A model generated the notes under the pieces. It made no database searches and was not told the DNA's origin. It was given only the letters and a program-made list of their open reading frames with translations. Made by a program: the position numbers and the translations under genes. This document shows positions 37,914 through 45,832 of a stretch of DNA of 64,000 nucleotides, one piece after another; within the stretch, counting starts at the first letter, position 1, and each line of letters starts with the position of its first letter. The stretch is from Microbacteriaceae bacterium (lineage in GTDB: Bacteria > Actinomycetota > Actinomycetes > Actinomycetales > Microbacteriaceae), in the NCBI GenBank assembly GCA_004297935.1, contig SCRE01000005.1, forward strand, positions 62,001 through 126,000, written 5' to 3'.

Positions 37914-38653
37914 TCCGGGCCGTTCGCCGCCCCGCTGCCTGTCATGACCGCGCGATCGGTCACCGCCGCCGTGCCGGCCGGCGGCGTGTTGCCTGCGGTC
38001 GCCGCGTTCCCCGTCGCCTGCGCCCCGCCTGCCGGTTGCGTGTCGCCGGGGCCGAGAATCACCTCGGTCACTCGGGAGACCAACTGCCGGAAGATGTCCT
38101 GCTTGTACCCGACGATGAAGGCGACCACGAACAGGATCGCGCTGCCCGAGATCGACACGTCGATCGTGCCGGTCTTGCCCCCGCCGACTGTCCCCAAAAA
38201 GAAGACGACGATGAGGGCACCCACGGTGCCGAACGCAGCGCCCATCGGCAGACGAGCGAGATACCACGCGTTCCACCGGCGGGATGCCGCCGATGCCGGA
38301 TGCGCGCCGAAGTTATGCCAGTGATCCGTGACGCCGGCGATGGCGACGCACACGCCGCCGAGCGCACCGCCCCACGGCACGCTGATCGGCAGCACCCCCG
38401 CAATCGGACTCGAGATTGTGCCGCGTATGCCCCACCAGTCCGCCAGATACGCGGCACAGAGCAACCCGAGTACCGTGAACTCGCCGAGCAGGAAGATCAA
38501 CATCGAACTCGGGCGAATCCGTGACACCCAGTCTGCTGGCGAATCGACGACCTTGACCGCACTCGCGTGCGCGCTCGCGGCCGCGCTCGCGGCCTCGGAC
38601 AGCGTGCTCGCCGTCGTCCCGATATTGCCCAGTGGCGTACTTGTCGCACTCAT
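37910..38653 (-). CDS. Integral membrane protein of unknown function
   Basis: The protein is 247 aa. A Ser/Ala-rich cytoplasmic N-terminus (about 40 residues) is followed by four hydrophobic segments: SSMLIFLLGEFTVLGLLCAAYLA, GGALGGVCVAIAGV, MGAAFGTVGALIVVFFLGTV and SGSAILFVVAFIVGYKQDIF. A Gly/Ala/Thr-rich tail ends the protein. The YKQDIFRQLVSRV segment after the last helix is seen in some actinobacterial membrane proteins, but I do not recognise a function. Three 14-nt tandem repeats lie just upstream of its ATG. Confidence 0.7.
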   Translation of the reverse strand: MSATSTPLGNIGTTASTLSEAASAAASAHASAVKVVDSPADWVSRIRPSSMLIFLLGEFTVLGLLCAAYLADWWGIRGTISSPIAGVLPISVPWGGALGGVCVAIAGVTDHWHNFGAHPASAASRRWNAWYLARLPMGAAFGTVGALIVVFFLGTVGGGKTGTIDVSISGSAILFVVAFIVGYKQDIFRQLVSRVTEVILGPGDTQPAGGAQATGNAATAGNTPPAGTAAVTDRAVMTGSGAANGPD

Positions 38654-38666
38654 GGCGTCTCCAGCC

Positions 38667-38708
38667 GTTGTGCAGAAAGCGTTGTGCAGAAAGCGTTGTG
38701 CAGAAATC
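38667..38708. repeat. Three 14-nt tandem repeats upstream of the membrane protein gene
   Basis: GTTGTGCAGAAAGC occurs twice exactly (38667-38680, 38681-38694), and a third copy (38695-38708) differs by one base. The repeats lie 14 bp upstream of the minus-strand start codon, so they would be in its 5' leader or promoter. Confidence 0.9.
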
Positions 38709-38901
38709 TAATACCAGAATTCACGTACCGCTACGCCGAATTTTCCGGGTGCTTCCGCGGGAATTCGCTCGTGGGCGGGCGCACGAACGGCGTTGCAGTG
38801 GATCGCCGTCAGATTCAGAACGTATTGCCCACCTTCCGGCCGGGTGCGGCATACGCGGGCCAGCCGGGGTCGCCGGTCGTGATGAAGCGCACCGCCGCGC
38901 C

Positions 38902-39063
38902 ATGCTCAACGTGCTGTTCGGCATCGCCCACCCGCTCGGCTTGCTGCCGATCGAACTGCCCTCGTCGATGGATGCCGTGCTCGGCTCTCGCCCAGACGTC
39001 CCGTTCGACACCGCGTCGCCGCTGTTCGCGTTCGGGCACAGCCTGCGCTACGTGAGCGAGTAG
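38902..39063 (+). pseudogene. C-terminal remnant of a glycoside hydrolase family 3 protein
   Basis: The frame reads MLNVLFGIAHPLGLLPIELP, later PFDTASPLFAFGHSLRYVSE and stops. This matches the end of GH3 beta-glucosidases (usual pattern LxDVLFGxxxPxGRLPxxxP...PLFxFGxGLxY). No upstream GH3 catalytic domain exists in any frame, so only about 54 residues survive. The remaining DNA between 38654 and 38901 has no recognisable gene. It converges with the TetR gene at 39088. Confidence 0.6.
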
Positions 39064-39087
39064 TCAGGAGCTCAGCGTGGGATGGTC

Positions 39088-39807
39088 CTATTCTTCGTCG
39101 CGCTCGGCTCCCCCGGCGGTGCCGATCCGTGCTGCGGCGCTTCGGGCCGCGACGCTTCGGGTCGCGGAGTCGAGGATCAGCTCGATGCCCATCCGGAAGA
39201 TGTCCTCATCGCGAAGGTCGCGAAGCTCTGCCGCGACAGAGGCGATATGTGCATGCTTCAGCGGGTCGACCAGCAGCGGGCCCTCCAACCAGGAGTCCTC
39301 CGTCGAATCAGGCGAGCTGGCCCGCCCGCGCGAGATGCCGGCCGCCTCCGAGAGCACGTACGACGCGAAGAGTGCATAATGGCTCGCCAGGTCACCACCC
39401 TCGAGACCGGCCTCGGCGAACGCGGCGAGAATGAACTCGATCGTCGCGGTTTCTGCCGGACCGTTCGTGGCAAGCACGGTCGCTTCGACGGCGATCGCGG
39501 GATGCGCCACGAAGGTCGCGAGCGTGGCGTGCGCGAGGCTGCGCAGGCGTTCGCGCCACGGCGCGCCTTCTGGGAGCCGACTCAGCGAGGATGCCTGCAA
39601 CTCGTCGAGCAGTGCCCGCATCAGGTCGTCCTTGCTCTGAAAGTGCCGGTAGACGGCGGTCGGGTCGACCCCGAGCTCTGTGCCGAGTGCGCGCACTGAG
39701 ATGGCAGCGATTCCGGGCCGCGACGCGATCTCGAGGCCCGCGGCCACGATCGTGGCGCGGTCCAAGCGCTTCGAGTTCAGTTCCCGCGGTGATGTTCGTC
39801 CGTTCAC
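39088..39807 (-). CDS. TetR-family regulator
   Basis: The protein is about 239 aa from GTG 39807; an ATG at 39855 would add 16 residues and overlap the divergent promoter. The DNA-binding domain is clear: LDRATIVAAGLEIASRPGIAAISVRALGTELGVDPTAVYRHFQSKDDLMRALLDEL. The C-terminal domain resembles TetR_C_1-like ligand pockets only loosely. It is divergent from the YtcJ-type amidohydrolase, with a promoter and an inverted repeat between them, so it probably controls that gene. Confidence 0.85.
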   Translation of the reverse strand: MNGRTSPRELNSKRLDRATIVAAGLEIASRPGIAAISVRALGTELGVDPTAVYRHFQSKDDLMRALLDELQASSLSRLPEGAPWRERLRSLAHATLATFVAHPAIAVEATVLATNGPAETATIEFILAAFAEAGLEGGDLASHYALFASYVLSEAAGISRGRASSPDSTEDSWLEGPLLVDPLKHAHIASVAAELRDLRDEDIFRMGIELILDSATRSVAARSAAARIGTAGGAERDEE

Positions 39808-39848
39808 ACCCTCACCATACCGAATCGAAAACAGCGATGTCATCGGCG

Positions 39849-39886
39849 TTGACAATGGTGTTGGAAATCGCTTAGCATCACCAACA
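39849..39886 (+). promoter_or_regulatory. Amidohydrolase promoter with inverted-repeat operator
   Basis: The -35 is TTGACA (39849-39854) and the -10 is TAGCAT (39873-39878), with an 18-bp spacer. TGTTGG (39859-39864) and its complement CCAACA (39881-39886) form an inverted repeat around the -10. This would suit a TetR-type repressor encoded by the divergent gene. Confidence 0.6.
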
Positions 39887-39914
39887 ACCGTTCGGCGATG
39901 AGGGGAGCCGCACC

Positions 39915-41567
39915 GTGGCAGCAGCAGATGTGATCGTGACCGGAGGCCGTGTGTTCACAGGCACCGGACGCCCATTGAGCGGGCACGCGGTGGTGATCTC
40001 CGATGGCCGGATCGTCGATGTCGTCGCGGAGGACGCGGTCAGTGACTATCGCGGACCGTCGACGCGAGTCGTCGACGTCGCGGGGCGCCTCGTCGCCCCG
40101 GGGTTCCAGGACGCGCACATCCATCCGGTCGGCGGCGGCGTCGAGCTCATGCAGTGCTCCCTCGCCGAGGCGGAAGACGCGGCCGACACGCTGAACCGGA
40201 TCGGTGCGTACGCGACCGAGAACCCGGAGGGGTGGATCCTCGGCGGCGGATGGTCGATGGACCACTTTCCCGGCGGCGCCCCGAGCCGTCGACTGCTCGA
40301 TGAAATCGTCCGCGATCGTCCGGTTCTGCTGAGCAGCCGAGACCACCACAGCGTCTGGGCCAGCAGTGCGGCGATTCGGGCCGCCGGCATCGATGCGTCG
40401 ACGCCGGATCCGGTCGACGGCTGCATCGAGCGCGAAGCGGACGGGTTCCCGGCCGGCACCTTCCACGAGGGCGCAGCCGAGCTGTTCGCTGACGCGAGAC
40501 CAGCGATCGACGACGACCTCGCCTACGCAGGATTGCTTCGCGCCCAAGAGGGGTTGCTGAAACTCGGCATCACGGGTTGGCAGGACGCAATGGTCGGGGA
40601 GGGCTTCGCCGGAATGCCCGGCAACCTGCCTGCCTACCGCCGTGCCCTCGCGGAGAACACGCTGGTCGCACACGTCGTCGGCGCGCAATGGTGGGTTCGA
40701 GACGCCGGTGCGGAGCAGATCGCCGGCATGATCGAACGCCGCGCCGAGTTCGCCGCGATCGACGACGACCGCTTGCGGCTCGGCACCGTGAAGATCATGG
40801 TCGACGGCGTCGCCGAGAACTTCACCGCGGCGATGAAGACCCCGTATCTTGACGCACACGGCCACGAGACGGAGAACTCCGGGCTGTCGTTCATCGACCC
40901 GCAGCGCCTGAGGGAGTACGTGACCGAATTGGATCGTGAAGGATTCCAGGTGCACTTCCACGCGCTCGGCGACCGCGCAGTGCAGGAGGCGCTGGATGCG
41001 GTCGAGGCGGCACGCGAGGCGAACGGCGCATCCGACGGTCGTCACCACCTCGCACATCTGCAGGTGGTCGCCGAGGACGACGCGGCACGGTTCGCGCCGC
41101 TGGGTGCCGTCGCCAATCTGCAGACCCTCTGGGCCTGCCACGAGGCGCAGCTCGACGAGCTCACCCTGCCCTTCCTGCAGCCCGAGCTCGAGGCGCGACA
41201 GTACCCGTTCGGCGATCTGCAGCGCGCTGGCGCACGATTCGCGGCCGGAAGCGACTGGCCGGTCTCCAGCGCCGACCCGATCGCGGCTATCCACATCGCG
41301 GTCAATCGCGTGAGCCCCGGTGGGGATGACGCGCCCCTCGGCGGTGCGGGCCAGCGGCTCGACATCGAGACGGCATTCGCCGCGTACACCTCCGGCTCGG
41401 CGTATGTGAATCACCGCGAGACCGACACGGGCTACCTCACACCCGGCTATCGTGCCGATTTCGTGGTGATCGAACCCGACCCGTTCACCGTGCCCGCTGA
41501 AGACATCTACAAGAGCGTCGTCGTCTCGACCTGGATCGGCGGTGCTCCGGTCTACGTCCGCAACTGA
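39915..41567 (+). CDS. YtcJ-type metal-dependent amidohydrolase
   Basis: The protein is 550 aa from GTG 39915 (GAGGGGAG upstream). It is an amidohydrolase family 3 protein: DVIVTGGRVFTGTG, then LVAPGFQDAHIHPVGGG (HxH ligands), the long YtcJ-specific middle with DHHSVWASSAA, VHFHALGDRAVQEALDAVE, HHLAHLQVV, and FAAGSDWPVSSADP with the catalytic Asp. Members hydrolyse amide or formyl bonds of varied small molecules; the substrate is unknown. There is no signal peptide, so it is cytosolic. It is probably regulated by the divergent TetR protein. Confidence 0.9.
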   Translation: MAAADVIVTGGRVFTGTGRPLSGHAVVISDGRIVDVVAEDAVSDYRGPSTRVVDVAGRLVAPGFQDAHIHPVGGGVELMQCSLAEAEDAADTLNRIGAYATENPEGWILGGGWSMDHFPGGAPSRRLLDEIVRDRPVLLSSRDHHSVWASSAAIRAAGIDASTPDPVDGCIEREADGFPAGTFHEGAAELFADARPAIDDDLAYAGLLRAQEGLLKLGITGWQDAMVGEGFAGMPGNLPAYRRALAENTLVAHVVGAQWWVRDAGAEQIAGMIERRAEFAAIDDDRLRLGTVKIMVDGVAENFTAAMKTPYLDAHGHETENSGLSFIDPQRLREYVTELDREGFQVHFHALGDRAVQEALDAVEAAREANGASDGRHHLAHLQVVAEDDAARFAPLGAVANLQTLWACHEAQLDELTLPFLQPELEARQYPFGDLQRAGARFAAGSDWPVSSADPIAAIHIAVNRVSPGGDDAPLGGAGQRLDIETAFAAYTSGSAYVNHRETDTGYLTPGYRADFVVIEPDPFTVPAEDIYKSVVVSTWIGGAPVYVRN

Positions 41568-41643
41568 AACTGACCAGATTCGCACACGATAGGAGTTTGC
41601 AATGCCCCATCCTCGAACCCGACGCCCTTGAAGGCGCCCAGGC

Positions 41644-42918
41644 TCAATCGAACGCGGGCGGCCGGCTGTCGAGGACCCGCGACGCGATGTCGGTGCGGAA
41701 TTGCCCGCCGGTCAGGCGGATGCGGCCGATCGCCTCGTACGCGCGCTCGCGGGCCTCGGCGAACGTCGTTCCGAGCGCGACAACGTTCAGCACGCGGCCG
41801 CCGGTGGCGATCAGCGCGCCGTCGTCGGCGATCGCGGTCGCCGCGTGGAGCAGCTGCACCTCGGGGACGGCCGCCGCGGCATCCGCCCCCTCGATCACGC
41901 GCCCGGTCACCGGGGCCGTCGGATAGCCCTCACTGGCCAGCACGACGGTGACGGCTGCATCCATGGCGAACTCGGGCCGTGGCATCCCGGCCAGTTCACC
42001 GGTTGCAGCGGCGAAGAGCAGCCTGGAGAGTGGCGTGACCAGCCGAGGCAGCACCACCTGGGTTTCCGGGTCGCCGAAGCGCGCGTTGAATTCGATCACG
42101 CGGATGCCGTTCGGCGTCAGGATCAATCCGCAGTAGAGCAGCCCGACGAACGGTGTCTGCTCCTCGGCGAGCTGACGGATCGTCGGCAGCGCGACGGATT
42201 GGATGACCTCGTCGACGAACGTTTCGGGTAGCCACGGCAGCGGAGAGTATGCGCCCATGCCGCCGGTGTTCGGTCCGGTGTCACCGTTGCCGAGCCGCTT
42301 GTAGTCCTGGGCTGGGGCGAGCGGCAGCACCGCGTGACCGTCGCTGAGCAGGAAGAGGGACACCTCTTCGCCGTCGAGGAACTCTTCGATCAGCACGCTG
42401 CCATGTTCCAACCAGAATTCCGCGTGGGCGAATGCGGCAGCGCGGTCATCGGTGACGAGCACGCCCTTGCCCGCTGCGAGGCCGTCGGCCTTGACGACGT
42501 ACGGCGCTCCGAAGCTGTCGAGAGCACCGCCTACTTCCGCCAGCGTCGCAACCCGCACCGCGCGGCCGGTCGGCACGCCCGCGTCATCCATGATGTGCTT
42601 GGCGAACGACTTCGAACCCTCCAATTGCGCTGCCGCCTTGCCCGGGCCGAACACCGGGATCCCGTGGATGCGCAGTGCGTCGGCGACACCGGCGACCAGC
42701 GGGGCCTCTGGACCGATCACGACGAGTTCGATGCTGTGCTCGTTTGCGTAGTTTGTGACGGCACCGGGGTTGTTCGCGTCGAGTGCCACGGTGTGCACTT
42801 CCGCCGCTAGCCCTGCGTTTCCGGGCGCCGCGGTGATCTCGTGACCGGCATTCTCCGACAGCAGTGCCTTGACGATGGCGTGCTCGCGGGCGCCGGAGCC
42901 GAGAACGAGAATCTTCAC
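41644..42918 (-). CDS. purD: Phosphoribosylamine-glycine ligase (GARS)
   Basis: The protein is 424 aa and catalyses the second step of purine synthesis. It begins MKILVLGSGAREHAIVKAL. The ATP-grasp region includes PYVVKADGLAAGKGVLV, EEFLDGEEVSLFLLSDG, GDTGPNTGGMGAYSP and VIEFNARFGDPETQ. All are standard PurD signatures, and the length is normal. The neighbouring purF and purM are separated from it by unrelated small genes and by inverted repeats. Confidence 0.96.
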   Translation of the reverse strand: MKILVLGSGAREHAIVKALLSENAGHEITAAPGNAGLAAEVHTVALDANNPGAVTNYANEHSIELVVIGPEAPLVAGVADALRIHGIPVFGPGKAAAQLEGSKSFAKHIMDDAGVPTGRAVRVATLAEVGGALDSFGAPYVVKADGLAAGKGVLVTDDRAAAFAHAEFWLEHGSVLIEEFLDGEEVSLFLLSDGHAVLPLAPAQDYKRLGNGDTGPNTGGMGAYSPLPWLPETFVDEVIQSVALPTIRQLAEEQTPFVGLLYCGLILTPNGIRVIEFNARFGDPETQVVLPRLVTPLSRLLFAAATGELAGMPRPEFAMDAAVTVVLASEGYPTAPVTGRVIEGADAAAAVPEVQLLHAATAIADDGALIATGGRVLNVVALGTTFAEARERAYEAIGRIRLTGGQFRTDIASRVLDSRPPAFD

Positions 42919-42977
42919 GGATCAATGGTAGTTGCAAGCGCGGCGTTGGGCGATTGGTGTCGGGGGAACCGGTGTCG

Positions 42978-43112
42978 CAGGGCTTTTTCACGGTCGGCGA
43001 TGGTCAACTTGGTGGTCGAGTAGCGAGGTACGAGCGTATCGAGACCCGTATCGAGATCTCATTGCGGGGTCTCGATATGCCTGCTCGCTGCGCTCGCGGG
43101 CTACTCGACCAA
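42978..43112. repeat. Left copy of a long inverted repeat flanking the purF segment (family A)
   Basis: From CAGGGCTTTTTC (42978) through GGTGGTCGAGTAGCGAGG, CGTATCGAGACCC, GGGGTCTCGATATGC, GCTCGCTGCGCTCGC and GGCTACTCGACCAA (43112), this is nearly identical to the reverse complement of 45650-45796. The element itself is palindromic at its ends (GGTCGAGTAG / CTACTCGACC). Confidence 0.88.
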
Positions 43113-43198
43113 CGGGGTGATGCAACTCGATGACTGTGAAAAGACCCTGCCGGTGTCCGGGGATTCCGGGAGGATGTGGATTCTGGGAGGATAGGGAC

Positions 43199-43636
43199 GT
43201 GGCACGGGCGCGGATCTTGGATGACATCGGCGAGGGTGCGGTGATGGCGGCGGTGCGAGCATCCGCTGCCTGGGCCGGTCGCGCAGGAGCCGGTGAGGTG
43301 ACCGACCTGGCGGTCGACGCCGGCTCGAACGCGGGCGTGTCGCGCGACACGCTGGCGACGGCCGTGCGCTACTTGCTGCAACTGCTCGCAGAAAAGGCAC
43401 CCGGCAACACGGTCGAGCTGCGTGTGCCGCCGTTCGGCGCGGTGCAGTGCATCGAGGGTCCGCGGCACACCCGTGGCACCCCGCCCAATGTCATTGAGAC
43501 GGATGCCGTAACTTGGCTCGCCCTGGCCACCGGAAGCGTCAGCTGGGCGGATGGGCTCGCCTCCGGACGTGTGCACGCGTCCGGTCAGCGTGCCGACCTG
43601 ACCGGTCGGCTGCCGGTGCTCGCTCAGCCGAAGTGA
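43199..43636 (+). CDS. Sterol-carrier-family (SCP-2-like) protein
   Basis: The protein is about 145 aa from GTG 43199 (GGGAGG upstream). The pattern NTVELRVPPFGAVQCIEGPRHTRGTPPNVIETD and WLALATGSVSWADGLASGRVHASGQRADL is that of the short actinobacterial SCP-2-like or mycothiol-enzyme C-terminal domain found near purine genes. It probably binds a hydrophobic or thiol ligand; no catalytic residues are evident. It lies with the next gene inside the segment bounded by the long inverted repeats. Confidence 0.8.
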   Translation: MARARILDDIGEGAVMAAVRASAAWAGRAGAGEVTDLAVDAGSNAGVSRDTLATAVRYLLQLLAEKAPGNTVELRVPPFGAVQCIEGPRHTRGTPPNVIETDAVTWLALATGSVSWADGLASGRVHASGQRADLTGRLPVLAQPK

Positions 43637-43650
43637 GGGACAATAGCAGC

Positions 43651-44103
43651 ATGACGGACACCGACAGCGGACGCCCAACAGACATCGACGCATCCGTGAA
43701 CATCGACGCATCCGTGAACGACGCGACCGGGCTCGACGCGACTGGGCGTGGCGATGTCGTGCGGGACGAGACGGTGACTGCTGAGACGGTGCGCGTCAAG
43801 CGCACGCCGCGCTACGGTCGGTTCATCCTGGTCGCGGTGATCGTGTGCGCTGCGGCCGCATTCATCCTGACCTACTCGTTCCCGCAGGGGCAGGGCTATG
43901 ATCGCGCATCGGTCTTCGGCTACATGTTGCTTGTGGCAATCGCCGCCGGCATCGTGCTCGGCGCAGTCGTCGCGCTTGTAGCCGACCGGATCAGTGGGCG
44001 TCGTGTGGCCACCGTTGTCGCCGATCGCATCGACGTGACCGAACGTGCGGGTGGCGATGCAGGCGCAGGAACAGAACCGCCCGCCCCACGCACCGACGCG
44101 TGA
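43651..44103 (+). CDS. Small two-helix membrane protein of unknown function
   Basis: The protein is 150 aa from ATG 43651, 14 bp after the SCP-2-like gene, so they are probably cotranscribed. There is an acidic N-terminus with a duplicated IDASVN segment (18-nt DNA repeat at about 43682-43718), then two membrane helices: FILVAVIVCAAAAFILTYSF and GYMLLVAIAAGIVLGAVVALVAD. A Gly/Ala/Pro tail follows. Similar proteins accompany purine genes in related actinobacteria as far as I recall, but no function is known. Confidence 0.75.
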   Translation: MTDTDSGRPTDIDASVNIDASVNDATGLDATGRGDVVRDETVTAETVRVKRTPRYGRFILVAVIVCAAAAFILTYSFPQGQGYDRASVFGYMLLVAIAAGIVLGAVVALVADRISGRRVATVVADRIDVTERAGGDAGAGTEPPAPRTDA

Positions 44104-44115
44104 CGGCAACTGCGC

Positions 44116-45573
44116 TCAGCTGAGCTGCGTGCGCTCCACCCACTCGAGGTATTCGGGGGTGACCGTTCCCGTGACGTAGTCGCCGGTAAAGCAGCACATC
44201 TCGAGGTCGGTCACCTCTGAGCCTTCGATGATGGCGGCCTGCATGTCGGCGACCTCCTGGTAGATCAGGTTGTCCGCACCGAGCTCGCGTGCGATCTCCG
44301 GGATCTTGCGGCCAGCCGCGATCAGCTCGGAGCGCGAGGGCATGTTGATGCCGTACACGTGCGGGTAGCGCACCGGCGGCGCTGCCGAGGTGAACGTCAC
44401 CTTGTTCGCTCCCGCGGCGCGGGCCATCTCGACGATCTGCTGCGACGTCGTGCCGCGCACGATCGAATCGTCGACGATCAGGATGTTCTTGCCCTTGAAC
44501 TCGGAACCCATCGCGTTGAGCTTCTGCCGCACGCTCTTCTTGCGCTGCGCCTGCCCCGGCATGATGAACGTGCGCCCGACGTAACGGTTCTTGTAGAAGC
44601 CCTCGCGGTATTCGATCCCGAGCTTCTGCGCGACCTGGGATGCGGCCGGGCGCGACGAGTCCGGAATCGGCATGACCACATCGACGTCGCCGAGCGGCGT
44701 GTACTGTGCGATCGTGTCGGCCAGGCGATTGCCGAGCCGCAGTCTGGCCTCGTACACCGAGATGCCGTTCATCACCGAGTCGGGCCTGGCCAGATACACG
44801 TACTCGAACGAGCACGGGATCAGTCGCGGATTGGCCGCGCACTGCTTCGAGTACAGTTCGCCACTTGTGGTGATGAAGATCGCCTCGCCCGGGGCGACAT
44901 CCCGCATCACCTCGTAGCCGAGCGCCTCCAGCACGAGCGATTCGGATGCGACGATCCACTCGTCTCCGAGCAGCCCGGCCGCGCGGCGGCCAAGAATCAG
45001 CGGGCGGATGCCGAACGGGTCGCGGAATGCGAGCATCCCATGCCCGGCGATCATCGCGATCGCGGCATAGGAACCCTCGACGCGTGCGTGCACCTGGGCG
45101 ATCGCGTTGAACACCTGATCGGGGTCGAGACCGAGCCCCGAAACCTGCGACTGCAGCTCCGTGGCCAGCACATTCAGCAGCATCTCGGTGTCGCTGGTTG
45201 AGTTGACATGCCTGCGATCGATGTGGAACAGGTCGTCGGCCAGTTCACGCGTGTTGGTCAGGTTGCCGTTGTGCACCAGGATGATGCCGTACGGCGCGTT
45301 CACATAGAACGGCTGCGCCTCCTGCTCGTTGGCGGCGTCGCCGTTCGTGACATAGCGCACATGGCCGAGGCCCATCGTTCCCAGGAGCGAACGCATGTCA
45401 CGGGTGCGGAACGCCTCACGCACCTGCCCCTTGGCCTTGTGCAGGTGGAACGTGTTGCCCTCGGCCGTGGCGATTCCGGTGGAATCCTGCCCGCGATGCT
45501 GCAGCAGGAGGAGGCTGTCGTAGAGCTGTTGGTTGACCGGCTCGGGAGAGACGATGCCGACGATGCCGCACAT
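44116..45573 (-). CDS. purF: Amidophosphoribosyltransferase
   Basis: The protein is 485 aa. It starts MCGIVGIVSPEPVNQQ, so Cys2 becomes the glutaminase nucleophile after Met removal with no propeptide. The glutaminase domain shows LGHVRYVTNGDAANEQEAQPF and HNGNLTN; the phosphoribosyltransferase domain shows ILIVDDSIVRGTTSQQIV (PRPP-binding loop). It makes phosphoribosylamine, the committed step of purine synthesis. Two Cys-containing segments near the C-terminus could be part of an Fe-S site, as in Bacillus PurF. The gene is divergent from purM and sits within a block bounded by near-identical inverted repeats. Confidence 0.96.
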   Translation of the reverse strand: MCGIVGIVSPEPVNQQLYDSLLLLQHRGQDSTGIATAEGNTFHLHKAKGQVREAFRTRDMRSLLGTMGLGHVRYVTNGDAANEQEAQPFYVNAPYGIILVHNGNLTNTRELADDLFHIDRRHVNSTSDTEMLLNVLATELQSQVSGLGLDPDQVFNAIAQVHARVEGSYAAIAMIAGHGMLAFRDPFGIRPLILGRRAAGLLGDEWIVASESLVLEALGYEVMRDVAPGEAIFITTSGELYSKQCAANPRLIPCSFEYVYLARPDSVMNGISVYEARLRLGNRLADTIAQYTPLGDVDVVMPIPDSSRPAASQVAQKLGIEYREGFYKNRYVGRTFIMPGQAQRKKSVRQKLNAMGSEFKGKNILIVDDSIVRGTTSQQIVEMARAAGANKVTFTSAAPPVRYPHVYGINMPSRSELIAAGRKIPEIARELGADNLIYQEVADMQAAIIEGSEVTDLEMCCFTGDYVTGTVTPEYLEWVERTQLS

Positions 45574-45649
45574 GCGTTAGCGGACTCCAGTGGGTGAGGG
45601 GAACGCCCGGAACCGAGCGCTTCTAGTTTCGCACACGTCATGCCCGCCG

Positions 45650-45796
45650 TTGGTCGAGTAGCCCGCGAGCGCAGCGAGCAGGCGTATCGAGACCCCGCAA
45701 TGAGGTCTCGATATGGGTCTCGACACGGGTCTCGATACGCTCGTACCTCGCTACTCGACCACCGAGTTGAACATCGCCGACTTCGAAAAAGCCCTG
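45650..45796. repeat. Right copy of the long inverted repeat flanking the purF segment
   Basis: It starts GTTGGTCGAGTAGCCCGCG, continues with CGCAGCGAGCAGGCGTATCG, CCCCGCAATGAGGTCTCGA, GGGTCTCGATACGCTCG and CTCGCTACTCGACCACC, and ends CGAAAAAGCCCTG. Its reverse complement matches 42978-43112 closely; an extra GGTCTCGACACG-type stretch makes this copy a little longer. It lies in the purF-purM intergenic region, where both promoters must be. Confidence 0.88.
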
Positions 45797-45832
45797 ATAC
45801 GAACCGCTTCGGGGCGCCGCTACCCTTGAGGC

